Assembly (NCBI GenBank): GCA_018902385.1
Contig: JABSSW010000001.1
Coordinates: 682,001 to 746,000, forward strand
Length of the DNA stretch: 64,000 nt
From: Physcia stellaris
Taxonomy: Eukaryota > Ascomycota > Lecanoromycetes > Caliciales > Physciaceae
Direction of reading: 5' to 3'
Under the pieces are notes generated by a model. It saw only the letters and a program-made list of their open reading frames with translations. It ran no database searches and was not told the origin of the DNA. How positions within the stretch are numbered: position 1 is the stretch's first letter; each line of letters opens with the position of its first letter. Shown here in pieces: positions 46,409 to 58,399 of the stretch. A program made the position numbers and the translations under genes.

Positions 46409-47566
46409 ATGCCGCTCATCAATTTACCGCCTGAGATAATCTACAGTATCGCATCTCATCTACCAAAGAACCAAGATCTAGCTTCCACTTCGTGGCACGA
46501 GGAGCCCCCGTTTGACATCGTGGAGTCACAAGTGCGGGCAAACCGAAGTTTATCTCACGTGTGCCGATATCTTCGCCGAGTGATGTTGAGAACGCTGTTC
46601 AAAGTCACTCCAGTAGTATTCAAGTGCCGTCCTGACGCTTACGACAAGGAACTCCGTACTATTTTGCTCGCTCTGGAGGAAGCAAAGCGCTATCTAAGTT
46701 CTCCCCAATCGTCGGTAGCACACCTCGTTGTTAAATTCTTGATGGAAGAGTCTCCTTCGGATATACAACTGCTGCCGGATGCTTTCGTTCAAGAAATATG
46801 CTCTAGACTTCTGCAAAATTTCACGCCCGAACATTTGACAATAGTATTCCCTAGCCAACTTTTCCCGTTTCTTTCTTCTCCCACCCAGTCGGAAATGGTT
46901 GGTCAAGACGATAGTTGGGCATTCGATATGCCCTTACATGTAATACGTCTATCATACCCACGAACTCAATCTCATCCTAATGAGGCCTCTATCTGGGAGT
47001 ATCCATGGTCCAACGTCACCCTGAACGAAGGGTCCTCGCTGAAGGCGTACAGCACTTATGAATTCTATTCAAAGCAGAATCCGTCCGTCTTCCTGGACCT
47101 CAACTTTTCGGAAAAGGTCGTTTCAAGCACATGGTCGATTACGATCCGGGAATTTGAATACGTTGCCATTTTTCCTTTAGTAAACCATATGACTCTTGTA
47201 CTCGCTCACCTCAAACACTTAACCAATCTCGAAACTCTGTCAACAAGGTTAGCACCTCATGAAGACAGTGCAATACTGTCTGACCCAGACAGAGTGGGCG
47301 CCGCTCAATACAACGACCTTTGGTTGGGTCTCGAGGAGAACTATGTCTCCATCGCCCGCTCTGTTCAAAAATCCAGCCAGACTCATCGAATACGGAAATT
47401 CAGACCTTTGGATTGCGTTCACCCACATGTCTTTCAGACTCTCTATTCGATAATTACGCAACGTCTGCCACACTGGCAGTTTGAAAATAGTGGATATGCA
47501 GAGTTTACAAAAGTTTCCGAACTGGCACCCACCTCCCGCTTCCAGTACCGCTCTGAGCCTCAATAA
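46409..47566 (+). CDS. F-box-like protein
   Basis: A single exon of 385 residues from the ATG at 46409. The N-terminus INLPPEIIYSIASHLPKNQD followed by LSHVCRYLRRVMLRTLF is the F-box helical pattern (LPxEI, then a Cys/Arg-rich second half). The remainder is a long region without clear leucine-rich or WD repeats. F-box proteins link substrates to SCF ubiquitin ligases through Skp1. Fungi carry many such solitary, fast-evolving members. The target is unknown. There is no evidence of introns. Confidence 0.65.
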   Translation: MPLINLPPEIIYSIASHLPKNQDLASTSWHEEPPFDIVESQVRANRSLSHVCRYLRRVMLRTLFKVTPVVFKCRPDAYDKELRTILLALEEAKRYLSSPQSSVAHLVVKFLMEESPSDIQLLPDAFVQEICSRLLQNFTPEHLTIVFPSQLFPFLSSPTQSEMVGQDDSWAFDMPLHVIRLSYPRTQSHPNEASIWEYPWSNVTLNEGSSLKAYSTYEFYSKQNPSVFLDLNFSEKVVSSTWSITIREFEYVAIFPLVNHMTLVLAHLKHLTNLETLSTRLAPHEDSAILSDPDRVGAAQYNDLWLGLEENYVSIARSVQKSSQTHRIRKFRPLDCVHPHVFQTLYSIITQRLPHWQFENSGYAEFTKVSELAPTSRFQYRSEPQ

Positions 47567-49128
47567 GCTGGCGGGAGTACTTCATGGGTCGTCTATTCTA
47601 TAGTATTATATGAGGTAGAGGGAAAACCTTCAAGACTTATTGGAGGCGATTCTCTAGGCGGGATAGTCCAACATTCTCCCGGGACTGCTGTCCACTTTTT
47701 AGGTAAGAGCTACCTGTAGCGGCCTACTTCATCTTATCCTTCTTTTACTTCAGCCAGCCAAATCTCTATATATTCACTACCAACTCCAAATAAGCTATTA
47801 TCAAGCCATCGAAGTAATGTCTACAGATCCGTGGATTCAGCAATTTTCAGAAGAGTATCCCGTCAGTGGACGGACCATGACCAGGCGAAAGACTCGAGCG
47901 AGGTTCTAGAGGAGGCTATGAGAGACGAAATAGAACAAGGTCTACAAAAGCATAAGGCACATTAGCAATTTAGGAGATGGAGCCTGTGCCAAAAGTTGAC
48001 TATTCCATGGTTTTCATGGTCTCTTGAGTCCAGTGGTTTATAACGTTTCATTGTCCTATTACCCGGCAGGACGCAGCCTTAAAGACCACATGTCTTTTCA
48101 CGCGTATCAACTGGCATTTGTCCGACATTGGAAGAAGCCCTGCGGTTAGAATATCTGCCTTGTTACAAATGGACTTAGCAGCAACCAGAACGGATATTAC
48201 TTGCAGTGGGGCTCAAGTTGAATCTCAAAATCTGCTGTCAGAACCAAATCCTCAAGCAGGCAAAGTTCGCTGCTATCAATCTTGAGAACAATGTGGTGGA
48301 CGGCTTCAACACCATGGCTGCACCTCTCTGGGCGTGTGAAGGCGCTAAAGGGTATCACTACCATGGTAGCCTTTAAGGACAAGGGCTTGTTTTAATGGCC
48401 TGCGATCATTAGGGTCTTGGCAAGAGCCCATTGAAGAAGTATTTGCAACAATACTTTGAACCCTTTATCGTGCAGACACTACAAACCTGTTTTCCACTTT
48501 CTTATCTGGCCCTTTGCTCTCCTGACGGTCTCTTGCGCGTGCTAGGGAAGTGTTCAAGAGGAGAAATATTAAGGTTGAGGGTCTTTCCTTTGTAGCGGGG
48601 TTACACAGGTGCTTTGAGGTTGAGTCAAGACTGACGAGTTTCTTTCGCAATGGCGGTGGTGGTTATGGGATGGAGGTTGGCGTGAACGATCTTTCTCGTT
48701 GACGGCCTATTTTCGTCTAGTTTCGTCTACTTGGTTTTCTGGACAAATTCGGGCAGACGAAGGTATTTGTTCGTACAGTTATTACGTGCCACACATTTTT
48801 TGGTTCAGGAGCATGAGATAGACGTCCGTTGATCCTGATGGTGTCCTTGTGACTTGTTCGCTAATCAACGCCAGAGAGCACGCCTCCTTTGGTTTGATTT
48901 CCTCAGGTGTGTACGGTAAATAAGCAACGGCACTTCAAGAGACAAAATGAGTCATACCTTGATGTTGAGCCCTTAGAATGCATCAAAAGTGGATCATGAG
49001 GAAGGAGCAAATCCAGTTTCTCATCTATCCAGTCCTATTTCTCGCACATGTGCAGTACTTGTCCTCTCGACACGCCTCGATAGCTACCGAATGCCACGAC
49101 TTGGAAGACAAAACGGAAACTCTCATAA
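47567..49128. other. Intergenic stretch, no gene supported
   Basis: A promoter-like patch with TATATATTCAC (about 47765-47775) precedes a short open stretch ending near 47966 that reads as a 40-residue acidic and basic tail (EEAMRDEIEQGLQKHKAH); it cannot be tied to a credible start. The rest is anonymous. Confidence 0.4.
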
Positions 49129-50115
49129 ATGTCAACCATCGATATGGATTTCAAAATCGTACCATTCGCAAAAGTTAACGATGCTCTTGAAGGGAAGAAA
49201 GTCACAGGCATTGAGCAGCGTTCGTACAACACCTCTTTCCACAAGCAGGAAGAGATCGCCGCAGTCCTGCCAGACACAGAGCACAAGCCTCCCCACTCAG
49301 TGCAACCTTGGATCCTACTTGAACCTTGGCTGGACCTGATCATGAGCTCTCGGAACCTCACCGAAGCAGACGTGCACCGAATCAAACTCCCTGGCTGTTT
49401 CCTCGCTGTTCTTTGCTCAGCATTCGCCGTCGGCATTTACATGGGCCGTATCAACGCTAGTGATGCAGAAGACTTGGAGGCATGCTTCCCGAAGACAACA
49501 GCTCGCGGCATCAATATCTCACAATTACTGCAAACTGGAAGGTATTTCGTAAGACTTGACACGTGCAGCTTGAAGGATGCTGTGGCTGGTGGGAAAGGGC
49601 CTGTGACATCAGCGCAGCAGCTGTGGACTCGGTTGGCAACTTCCCACCGCGGATGCAGTGGTGTCATGGCCATGCGAGCGTACGATATCTCTGCTCCGAT
49701 CTATATCTACCTGTTTCCATGGGAAGATAACATGCGGACAGAGTTGGAATATCGAGTCTTCTGTCCACCATACAGTGAAAGAATAGCAGCTGTCTCACAG
49801 TACAAATGGCATGACAGATGGCAACACGCTGACGAATCTGCGCCCAACCAACGGAGGGTTGCCGAGCGGGTATTAAACGGGGCTGAGGTCATCCATCGTC
49901 AATTGATTGATCATCCCGCCATGACGGACGAGTTGAAGCGATCCGGTTTTACGTTCGACATTGCGGAAGAGTTGGGAGGGGAGAATGTTCGCTTGATCGA
50001 GCTCAATGATTTCGGAGCAATGAGTGGATGTGGCAGCTGTCTTTTTCAGTGGATCGAAGATGCGCGGGTGTTGTATGGGAAGCTGTCAAATGTGGAGTTT
50101 CGAGTTGCTTGTTGA
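49129..50115 (+). CDS. D123-like (CDC123 family, ATP-grasp-like) protein
   Basis: A single exon of 328 residues. Blocks fitting the D123 family are RYFVRLDTCSLKDA, an EYRVFC motif in the middle, and LIELNDFGAMSGCGSCLFQW near the C-terminus; in CDC123 the equivalent places form the ATP-grasp active site and bind nucleotide and eIF2gamma. The protein is more divergent than true CDC123, so it may be a fungal paralogue with another client. No signal peptide or membrane helix. The start at 49129 gives MSTIDMDFKIVPF. Confidence 0.6.
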   Translation: MSTIDMDFKIVPFAKVNDALEGKKVTGIEQRSYNTSFHKQEEIAAVLPDTEHKPPHSVQPWILLEPWLDLIMSSRNLTEADVHRIKLPGCFLAVLCSAFAVGIYMGRINASDAEDLEACFPKTTARGINISQLLQTGRYFVRLDTCSLKDAVAGGKGPVTSAQQLWTRLATSHRGCSGVMAMRAYDISAPIYIYLFPWEDNMRTELEYRVFCPPYSERIAAVSQYKWHDRWQHADESAPNQRRVAERVLNGAEVIHRQLIDHPAMTDELKRSGFTFDIAEELGGENVRLIELNDFGAMSGCGSCLFQWIEDARVLYGKLSNVEFRVAC

Positions 50116-50266
50116 TGTCTCAGAGGCATATGCTATATAACCCTAAAAACATATAACAAGCGCAGATATCTAGGGTTAACGAATCGTCAAGCTGAAAAAA
50201 CTCCTTTCCATCACAACCCCGAAGGTCGTTGCACAAACTAATTGCCTGGCATGAGGGACATTGCTC

Positions 50267-51697
50267 ATGTCCTTATGCCAGCGGCTGAATCCTACTTTGA
50301 GTTCTGGGGTCATTGACACCGTCAGCCTTCCACGATCACGACTATATCGAACAAGATGCTTGTCCAACTCCACGCGTCTCGGTTCTACCACAAGTGACGA
50401 TGAGTCCCAGGTAACTTCTAAGGTAATCGCAGACTTGTCAAAGGCATATCGCTCTAAGGTTCGGAATCGGACAGTGATCCCTCGAATATCAAGATCCCCA
50501 CTCTCCCTTCGGAGCTCTGTGAAAAGGGAAAGCATCATTCGAAAAGTCCATCTTGGGCAAGGTCCTGCCGGCAAGCCAACCTCATCCCTACAAGCTTCGA
50601 CCCTCGAACATGGGGTGCATCCAAGGAGCTTGCTGTCGTCTGACAATGAGAAACAATCTGGAACACTTCAGATCCGGAAGTACCTGTATGAATTACCATT
50701 CGACAGACGCGCAAACCCGCTGGAGATGCCCCTCAGGGCCAGTCATTCTCCAGGAACAGAGGAAATGAAAAGTTACGACATTATTGGGTCTCATGGCAAT
50801 GCCAAAGATCTGGCAATTGGTAACCGCTCGTCATCAAAGGACTTCCTACACCTAGTAGGAACCTGTCAATGGGAGCCACCGCCAATTCAACCTGTTATTG
50901 ATAATGGTTCAACGATAACACAAGTTCCGTACACCAGCCTAGGAAATGTATACTCCGACACAAGCAACCAGGCATCATATGGCCAAGGACGAGCGAAGGC
51001 TGGTATTTTAGGTCGGTGCGACCTTATGGCGGCGTCCATTACCTCCCGAGATCTTGGTGGCTCTAATAGAAGAGAAGTGATGACCCCAGGTATAGCGAAT
51101 GCTCAGCAAGCTAGGCAGGAAGCTATCGTTGAAAGGGCACACATTGTTAGATCAGTGGCGACGAGAGGGTACTGTGATCCTGATGAAGTAGACTCAACCC
51201 CATCAAATCGGAAAATGACGCCCAAGAACCAGGCTGAACAGGATTCTTGGGCTGAACAAGCGGATACAACCTCGTTTCTAATGATTCAAAGCATTAATCA
51301 CCCAGATCGGAAAAACATTGAGCCCATGATCCGGAAATACACATTCAACGACCAAAAGCAAGCGACGCAAAATACTTTGTTGGACGACGTGGACAAGGGG
51401 CTTGGCGATTTGCTATACACATACAATCAGCTACAGCTAAGAAAGCCTCAGAACCAGGCCAAGAACAACGCCGTTGAGTGGGTTAGCCGCAAAAGATATC
51501 CGCATTGGCAAAGAATCGCGAATAATGCTGAGGCTATCGAAGAGTTTGGCAAGACTATAGAGCTTGTTTCTCAGTCGATCGAGGGATTAATTGACGATCT
51601 CAGGGATCTCGATGTAGCAAGGGACACCAATAATGAATTCAACGAAAGTTTCCTATATCGAAAAAGCCTTTGGGAGATGGCCTCGGGCGCACGGTGA
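50267..51697 (+). CDS. Hypothetical protein, 476 residues
   Basis: One long open frame from the first ATG at 50267. It is Ser/Arg/Asn-rich and without known motifs; the last 110 residues are helical and charged (YNQLQLRKPQNQAKNN; EEFGKTIELVSQSIEGL) and could be an all-alpha domain. An opposite-strand ORF of 156 codons overlaps its start (50176-50646) and is also plausible, so the true N-terminus is uncertain. The frame length argues that it is, or recently was, a gene. No function claimed. Confidence 0.45.
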   Translation: MSLCQRLNPTLSSGVIDTVSLPRSRLYRTRCLSNSTRLGSTTSDDESQVTSKVIADLSKAYRSKVRNRTVIPRISRSPLSLRSSVKRESIIRKVHLGQGPAGKPTSSLQASTLEHGVHPRSLLSSDNEKQSGTLQIRKYLYELPFDRRANPLEMPLRASHSPGTEEMKSYDIIGSHGNAKDLAIGNRSSSKDFLHLVGTCQWEPPPIQPVIDNGSTITQVPYTSLGNVYSDTSNQASYGQGRAKAGILGRCDLMAASITSRDLGGSNRREVMTPGIANAQQARQEAIVERAHIVRSVATRGYCDPDEVDSTPSNRKMTPKNQAEQDSWAEQADTTSFLMIQSINHPDRKNIEPMIRKYTFNDQKQATQNTLLDDVDKGLGDLLYTYNQLQLRKPQNQAKNNAVEWVSRKRYPHWQRIANNAEAIEEFGKTIELVSQSIEGLIDDLRDLDVARDTNNEFNESFLYRKSLWEMASGAR

Positions 51698-52219
51698 ACC
51701 TCGGAAAGGTCTTGATATTCCAAAAGTCTCGAACAATCGAAGATATGTGGCTAGCGAGGCACCTCGAGTTAGACTTGTGTACGAGCTGCCGGTCACAGCT
51801 GTCACCACAACTTGAAACTCAAGGAGACTGCAAGATTCTTGCAAAGGTGCTGTTCTATAGCCATTTAGGCTCTGCCTTCGGTTCCACTTAGGACACCATT
51901 CCTCCATCCAAATTCCAGATTAGGGTAGATCTACACTCTAGACCATACTAAGTGGATTCATGGTAAGTTGAGATCTTGGGTCTTCGAAAAGAGAATGGTA
52001 CGCATAACATGACCCCTGCACGTTTGTCAAGATGTTTGCCAAAGAGTGTGAAAGCGTCCGCTGATCGTTTATATGTATGCAGCTCTATAACCTTTATATC
52101 TATTCAACAGCTTGGCATGGTGTTCCTCTTCCGGACTGGCTTTTGTGAGTCCATCAACACGGTTTCTGTCGTGTCTAATAAAGCTCGAAATCGCACGGTT
52201 CCAACCGAACGAAGGACCT
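51698..52219. other. Anonymous stretch with short ORFs
   Basis: Overlapping short ORFs on both strands; nothing recognisable. Confidence 0.4.
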
Positions 52220-52887
52220 GAACCACCAGAGTAGGTGAAGCCGAGGATTTTCTCGCATCCGCGCTCTTTGCAAATGTAGGGACGATTGTGTTTGTCCATA
52301 TGTTTCCTAAAGAGGATACTTTTTTCATCAGTTTTTCAGCTTCATAATCCGACGGTCCTAGAATCCGCCAGTCATCCCAGCCCCACCCAAAGTATATAGC
52401 CAAATAGGAACACGCGTCAGAGTTCTGGCGCCAAGCTTTTGAGTTGATTGATGAGGACAAAGGCAGGCTCCGGCTTGGTAGGCCAATCGACGGTATCCAT
52501 TTCGTCAGATGGACTTTGTGTATTTGGAAAACTCATTTTATGAGCATGGAAACTGCTTCTAATGACTGGCGGCATAACTAGCCATTAGCAATCATTAAGG
52601 ATACACAATTTTCGAAACGTACATCTGGACCCAGTGGGTCGTGAATATTCTGAAAGAGACCGAGGACCGCGCCCTAGTGGGGACATCTGATACTCTCTAG
52701 GCAGTATACTCTCCTCATCGACTACGTCCACTGTTAGCGGGCAAGTCGCCAATGTCAGGAGCAAGCAACAGTACCTACCGAGAGGGTTATGGTGTTTGCG
52801 TCCTTGAAGTACGGTGAGAATGCCCAGAAACAGCATGATAGTCCCAAAAGCAATGCTCGTGGCAACCTCAGCGGATAATTGAGCCAT
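52220..52887 (-). pseudogene. Broken C2H2 zinc-finger gene with N-terminal membrane helix
   Basis: On the minus strand the ATG at 52887 opens MAQLSAEVATSIAFGTIMLF, a membrane-helix start, followed by a GTAGGT donor. Further down, a helical part (YFGWGWDDWRILGPSDYEAE) leads toward a C2H2 finger of the fungal type KHMDKHNRPYICKERGCEKI then GFTYSGG. The helical part and the finger lie in different frames, separated by what looks like a one-base loss near 52308, and the second half of the finger (expected LRHQREVH) is replaced. I read it as a recently decayed host gene. Confidence 0.55.
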
Positions 52888-54134
52888 TGATCTCACAAGG
52901 GCGACGATTACGGCTATGAAAACAGAAGGATGTGTAGACTCTATGCAACGATGTGTGTGTGCTCAAAGTTGTGGAGGCAACGAGTGACTTCCTACATGAA
53001 GCTGTGAACAGAAGAGAGGATTGTCGCGAAATCAGATGGCTCAAAAAGTGTTTTCGGTGGGACGACGGATTTATATCGTCTGTAAGACTTATATAAAGAC
53101 TGATGGCCATCGGAAAAGGCGACTGACACACTGATTGCCAGCAACCGTCACAACTGGTACTTTTGACCATTTCACTCCCTCGGAAGGTCAAGGTCGGAGA
53201 CAAGCCCAGGAGTACCACTGATGACGGGCCACTGCGACAGCCTAGATGCCAATTCGACACTTCTGCACAAAAGTACTTTGGTATACACCCTCAAAACGCC
53301 GAGGAGGTCGCCCATTCTTGTCAATTAGGCACAGCCATTCGCTCTTCATAATTTCAACGTCTCAGTCAAGGATGTGCGTCATGTTTGCTTTCCCGGATGA
53401 CTTATACAGAGCCTTATTGGGTCATATTTATGAGGTCAAGAGTTTGTGGTATAATATCGTGTAGACCTTTGGCTCAGAAGTTGTACGCGAGTCCAGGCTA
53501 CAACACCGCTAAAAGCCACACTCTCTCAGCCCTTTGGGGTGTATCAGGCTCTTTGGTGCGGACAGAGTAGGTAAGGTCTTATCTGTCAACAAGCCGAGGT
53601 ACCTCTGGCTGGAAGATGATGCTGTCCAGCTCGGACTGTACCGTGCCTTGCTCCCTCCACGAGTTTGCGTGCTTCTGCATCGTCTGGGGCCCCCAACCAC
53701 AGCTTCGAAGCGGCTAGCCAGAGCCCGATCTTCCCACGCGCAGTGAGATGGTATGACGACGCATTACGTGGATGGTAGCAGTGGCTGGCACAGCCCTTAC
53801 TATGAAATTGTTCCGTGATCGGTACCTCGGCAAAATCTTGTGGGATCTCAGCGCAAGTGGCTGAGAAGGGTCTAGTGATGTTGCTAATGCAAGGGACCTT
53901 TGCTAGCGTCTTACAGCGAGCCAGACGAGCCAGACTCCCAAACCAAACGTCCCTCGGGAAGTCTGGATTCGGGAACGCGACGTCGAGACTGATCAAAAGA
54001 ACCAAGGCCATCAGGCTATGTGAACATCACGAACATAAAGGAGAATGGTTTCGTACGTGAATCCTCAAGTACTCCTCGCTATCAACCTTCCGCAAGATCA
54101 CTAAGCAATTTCACAGATCCACGACTACCCTTCA
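52888..54134. other. Intergenic stretch, no gene recognised
   Basis: Only short ORFs and antisense shadows. The last part is the likely promoter and leader of the Clr5 gene. Confidence 0.45.
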
Positions 54135-55368
54135 ATGGCCCAGCGCTCGACTAGCAGTCGGTCATGCACACCTACGAAGCCTCTTGCTCCATGTCGCCCT
54201 TATACCAGGAAAGACTGGGAGCGCCAGAGACAAAGGATTGAACATCTTTATTGCAAAGAAGATCAACCTCTCAAATGTGTGATTGATCAAATGAATTCCC
54301 GACACGGGTTCTCTGCAACGTCAGTGAATCCTATCCAATGTTTGACAATATGAATCATCAGTAACCATTTCCAGTGAGCGACAGTACAAAAGGAAAATCA
54401 CAGAATGGCGCCTAGACAAGAATGTCAAGGACGACGAAATGAGAGCCATTATCTCAATGCAAGAGGCGAGGGCAAAGGAAGGCAAGGGAAGTGTGTTCTA
54501 TGTACGCGGACGTCTGGTATCGTCCAAGAAGATAGAGCGATTTCGCCAAAGAAAAGGTTTCTGCAGAGGGCTCGATACGACCTTACAAAAGGGCGAGGCA
54601 ACGGCCGGTAAGTTGCTATTTATTGTACACCGAGACCATCCTATTGAGAAACAGGTTTAGATTCCAAGGAGGACATTAGCTGTCATAGTCCGTCGCCTGA
54701 GCCATGCTTGACTGGAGTTACCCAAGGCTCACCTCGTGCACTCGGTAACGGACTTTCTGACGAACAGCTCTCCACGCGCTCGATTGGTCTGGAGGCTACT
54801 TGTCAGAAGCCTAGAAGTAAAATCCTTACCCTGCTGGAGCCGAATTTGCAGTCCTACAACGATCCAAGTATCGTTGAATGGTATAAAAGCCGGGAGGGTA
54901 GTCCTGAAACTGATCGAGCCCGGACGACTAGAATGACAAATGACAATTACCCTGGATTGGTAAAGGCTCCTCCCATGTACCTGATCAATATCCTGCCCAG
55001 GCCACAAACGGGTCGCTGACAGGTCTTACCCTCGGTCTTTCCAAGGGATCTACTACTGGAGATTCTCGAAATGACTCGCACAGGATTGAATTGGAAACAC
55101 CAAAGCGGTTACCAGTCCAGTCTCTCCTGAATTCCACTCAAACTGACGAGCGGCTTTCCAAAGATTTCGGTACCGCTAGATTGGGTGACAGCAGCATCGA
55201 AGACCTTGTATTGAATGGACTCAGATGGCTAAGCTCGTACGCTCCTTGAGGTGACTGGTATACATCTCTTTTGTCAGATACGCGCAATTTAGCCGACGTA
55301 CCGATGGCAGAATCACCGAGGACCTTTTATCGCCTGCTGCAGCAATCCTCCCATTTGTCAAATATTGA
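54135..55368 (+). CDS. Clr5-domain protein
   Basis: Five exons, 54135-54319, 54375-54607, 54661-54959, 55001-55236 and 55278-55368, give 347 residues. The Clr5 domain lies near the start: YTRKDWERQRQRIEHLY, then MNSRHGFSAT joined by the first splice to ERQYKRKITEWRLDKNVKDD. This helical fungal domain is found at the N-terminus of many proteins and is thought to act in DNA or chromatin binding by analogy with Clr5 of fission yeast. The rest is polar and probably disordered. Introns are 55, 53, 41 and 41 bp, all GT-AG; the exon 3-4 and 4-5 joins rest on frame only and are less certain than the first two. Confidence 0.72.
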
Positions 55369-57379
55369 GCATCTCTCAATAATATATACTGTGTACCTCC
55401 CGGCAGTCTACGTGCCTCAGGCACAACGGCGCTCTCTAGCAACGTCTGATGACTAGGACCGCTCGAGGTCTGATAGCAATTGATCATATACCCATAGACC
55501 TCTGAGGTCCGCAATAATATAGTGCTGAGTCACGCCATTCCTCACGCGGCAGGCCTGCCGATCGGATGATTCATCCAAGACTACGACACTTCCTTTCTTC
55601 TTTTTCTTGCCGTTTCTTCTTTTTCTATTGCCAATCCCCGAGCAAAAATTTCCTTTCAGCTTCCAGGCATCCAGAGAAGTAGATATATATCCAGGGGTAG
55701 ATTTCTACAGCAGGAGCTTAATTTCCAAAAAAAATAGACTCCATCGATTTCCGCAGGTGCTGCAGGCAGGGTCCAGTTGTATGGACCGGCCAATTGGGTT
55801 TAGCGCCTTGGCATCTGCACACATTCTGTGCTCCATTTCCTGCCTGTACCTTACAAGAACAACGAGTATCTTTTGATAATTCTGAAGACTTACTCGACGC
55901 TAATACAATATCCAATATCAAGAGAATCGAAAAATGACTTTCAGTTCTACTTGGGTTGAATAGCTGCAAGGCAAGTCGTGCAGTCTTCTTCAACGCTCAC
56001 AAGACAGACCGTTTTTCATGTGTGCTGTCGCGAACATTCTCATATCGACACCGGCGAACTCATCGAATGTACGGGCACAACTCCTGTAAAGATTTGCCAG
56101 CTCCATTTGCCATACCCTTATTAAAGCAAGGTACAGGAGGTTAAAATAGTGAAAGCACCCTCCCTATCAATTTATTGCATGGCGAGGACCAGCTGTGTTG
56201 AAAGAGGACCGATTAAGAGAATCTATCTGGAATGGTGGCCTAGTTGATTCGATCTTGAGCACAGGCAGCTATGAGACATGATCGGGTTCCATTGAGGTAG
56301 CTTTGAGTCAACTGTCATGCACGACTGTGGCTTCGTGCCCAATTTCTGGGATTCAATCAGTATCGTGCAGGCTTGTGTCATTATATGCTACAGACCGTGA
56401 GCCAGGCGCCAACCGCTTCAGATCCTACGAGGGCAGATGTCAATCAATCGCTGCCATTCTACCAGTATTTCGTAAAATAGGGATAACGGTCGCGCATCTT
56501 GGGATATCTAGTTTATTGGTGCCCTACACAGATCAACGGACCACCGAAAAGAAAAGGAAAGGCTCAAAATGTATACTCCTAATCCAGCCTTTTGCCGTTG
56601 CAAAGAAGCAACATCCACGATACTGCGTCATCATGGCCAGCTTGCTCGGTACTGCTTGGAGAAAATACTGCCACGGCGGCAGGGAACTGTAGTCGGCACA
56701 AGTCGTTACTTTCTGGCCATGGTGCTGTGGTTATTATGCCAACGATGGCCATATACCAGTCAGAGACACGCAGATGTGTCACCAGTTCACCGCCCATTCA
56801 TTTTGTATGGTGGGGCAATGAGGCTAAAAGCAATAGATATTTAATTAAGATGGGCGATTGTGCTCCTGCAGGTTGATTCTTCGTCGGGTTAGTCCTCTGG
56901 TGACAATCGAGCAAGCTCGCCGTTTGGATAAGGCAGCCATGCCACAACATTCTGCCATCACTCGTCGAGTGCATCTGGCATCCTGAATCATGAGAGCATG
57001 TTGAAATATTCCCGAATGGTCACGGGTCCCGTGTATGGGGTCCGGCCGTGTCGTTGGGCTGCAGTTCGAAGCTGAGCTTGGAATGTTGAAGACTGGGCAA
57101 TCATTTGCGAAGACTTGGAGCCTGTAACCGACGGTCAGCTGCAGGAGGTTAAACATGAGAATATCAATCTCATTGGTAGAAACATGCATGGACATCGAAG
57201 AGGTTGGTGGGAAGATCCCAAGATCGGGATGTCAGTCTAACCTTATCAGGAAATCTGTGAAGGAAGGTTCAGGTTCACCTGAGATACTACATTTATAAGA
57301 GCGCACTTTAGATCCTGCCGCGTCCAAGTCTATCTTTATTCTTTCTTGTATGGTTAACGCTGTCTAATTCACAGTAACG
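55369..57379. other. Two-kilobase stretch without a supported gene
   Basis: ORFs of 60-130 codons occur in several frames (for example 56303-56692) but none shows a domain. A pyrimidine-rich CTTTCTTC-type tract lies near 55590-55630. Confidence 0.45.
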
Positions 57380-58220
57380 ATGCACATCCGCCTTGCCACT
57401 ACGCGCGATCTGCACCGTCTTGCTCAAATCACAGTCACGTCCCTGGTCGACGATCCGGCCTTTGACTACATGTGGCCCAAGCGGCACGAGTTCCCGGAAG
57501 ACAACTTCTTCTTCTGGCAACTCCAGCTCAAGCAATGGTTATATGACCCCAAGAAAACATTCCTGGTGATGGTTTTAGACGCTCAAGATCCCACGCCTGG
57601 GGAAAAACCGGTCTTGGTTGCTGATACCATCATTTCTTACATAATTTGGGAGCGACTTGGACATTCATCAGCTGCTCGACATCGCTGGGCGGAAAAGGAC
57701 ACGTGGCACAATTTACTAGACAGTGCATTCACCCTCAGTTTCGCGGTAGCGTGGCTTTTACTAACCTTGTGCTCGAACAGGAGGCACGGCTTGGGCAGAA
57801 GCCTGGTCAATCTCGCGCAAGTATGAACGACGGGATGCCGATACGAAGCGGCTTGCTGCTATAGCTGAGGCTTCGGGAAACGACAGGCGCGAATGCTTTG
57901 CGGACGTCAGCGAGATGTGGAATTTGGAGCTCCTGGTTACTGATAGACGCTTTCGGAGGCGAGGTGCTGCCACACGTCTTATCGAATGGGGCACTGCTGA
58001 AGCCGATAGTGAGGGAGTATGTTGTGGAGTTGCGGCCAGTGGAATGGGAGCCCGCGTGTACCGTGCTTGCGCATTTGAAAGGCTCAAAACGGGCGTCGTG
58101 CAGGTTCATGGCCAGAGTGAAATGTTACAGTATGAGGTGATGCGAAGAGCTGCTCGCACTGCCGCGGGCTCGCACGATGAATATGACAACCACAATGACG
58201 GCGGTACCGATGAGGCGTAG
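57380..58220 (+). CDS. GNAT-family N-acetyltransferase
   Basis: Two exons, 57380-57722 and 57781-58220, give 260 residues; the 58-bp intron has a TACTAAC branch site and a GTGCAT donor. N-terminal IRLATTRDLHRLAQI is the usual GNAT start. The acetyl-CoA-binding motif A is LELLVTDRRFRRRGAATRLIEWG, here with R-R-x-G-A/A in place of the canonical Q/R-x-x-G-x-G/A. The closing block (GMGARVYRACAFERL) matches motif B. Fungal members of this group acetylate small molecules or drugs, but the acceptor is unknown. The C-terminal tail is acidic and Asn/Gly-rich. Confidence 0.78.
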
Positions 58221-58399
58221 GAGCCAGTGTCATCAGCTTTCGGAAGGTCAATTATGAGGTATTGTAAAAGCTTCACTTGTGTAAAGTCTCAAGTTTTGGA
58301 GTGTGCGGGCAGCGTCGCAGAGATAAGGATAGCTGCTGTAACCATCGTGATAGCCTCGATTTGGAAAAGGCCTTCAAAGTAAGTCATGATGGCCTAAAA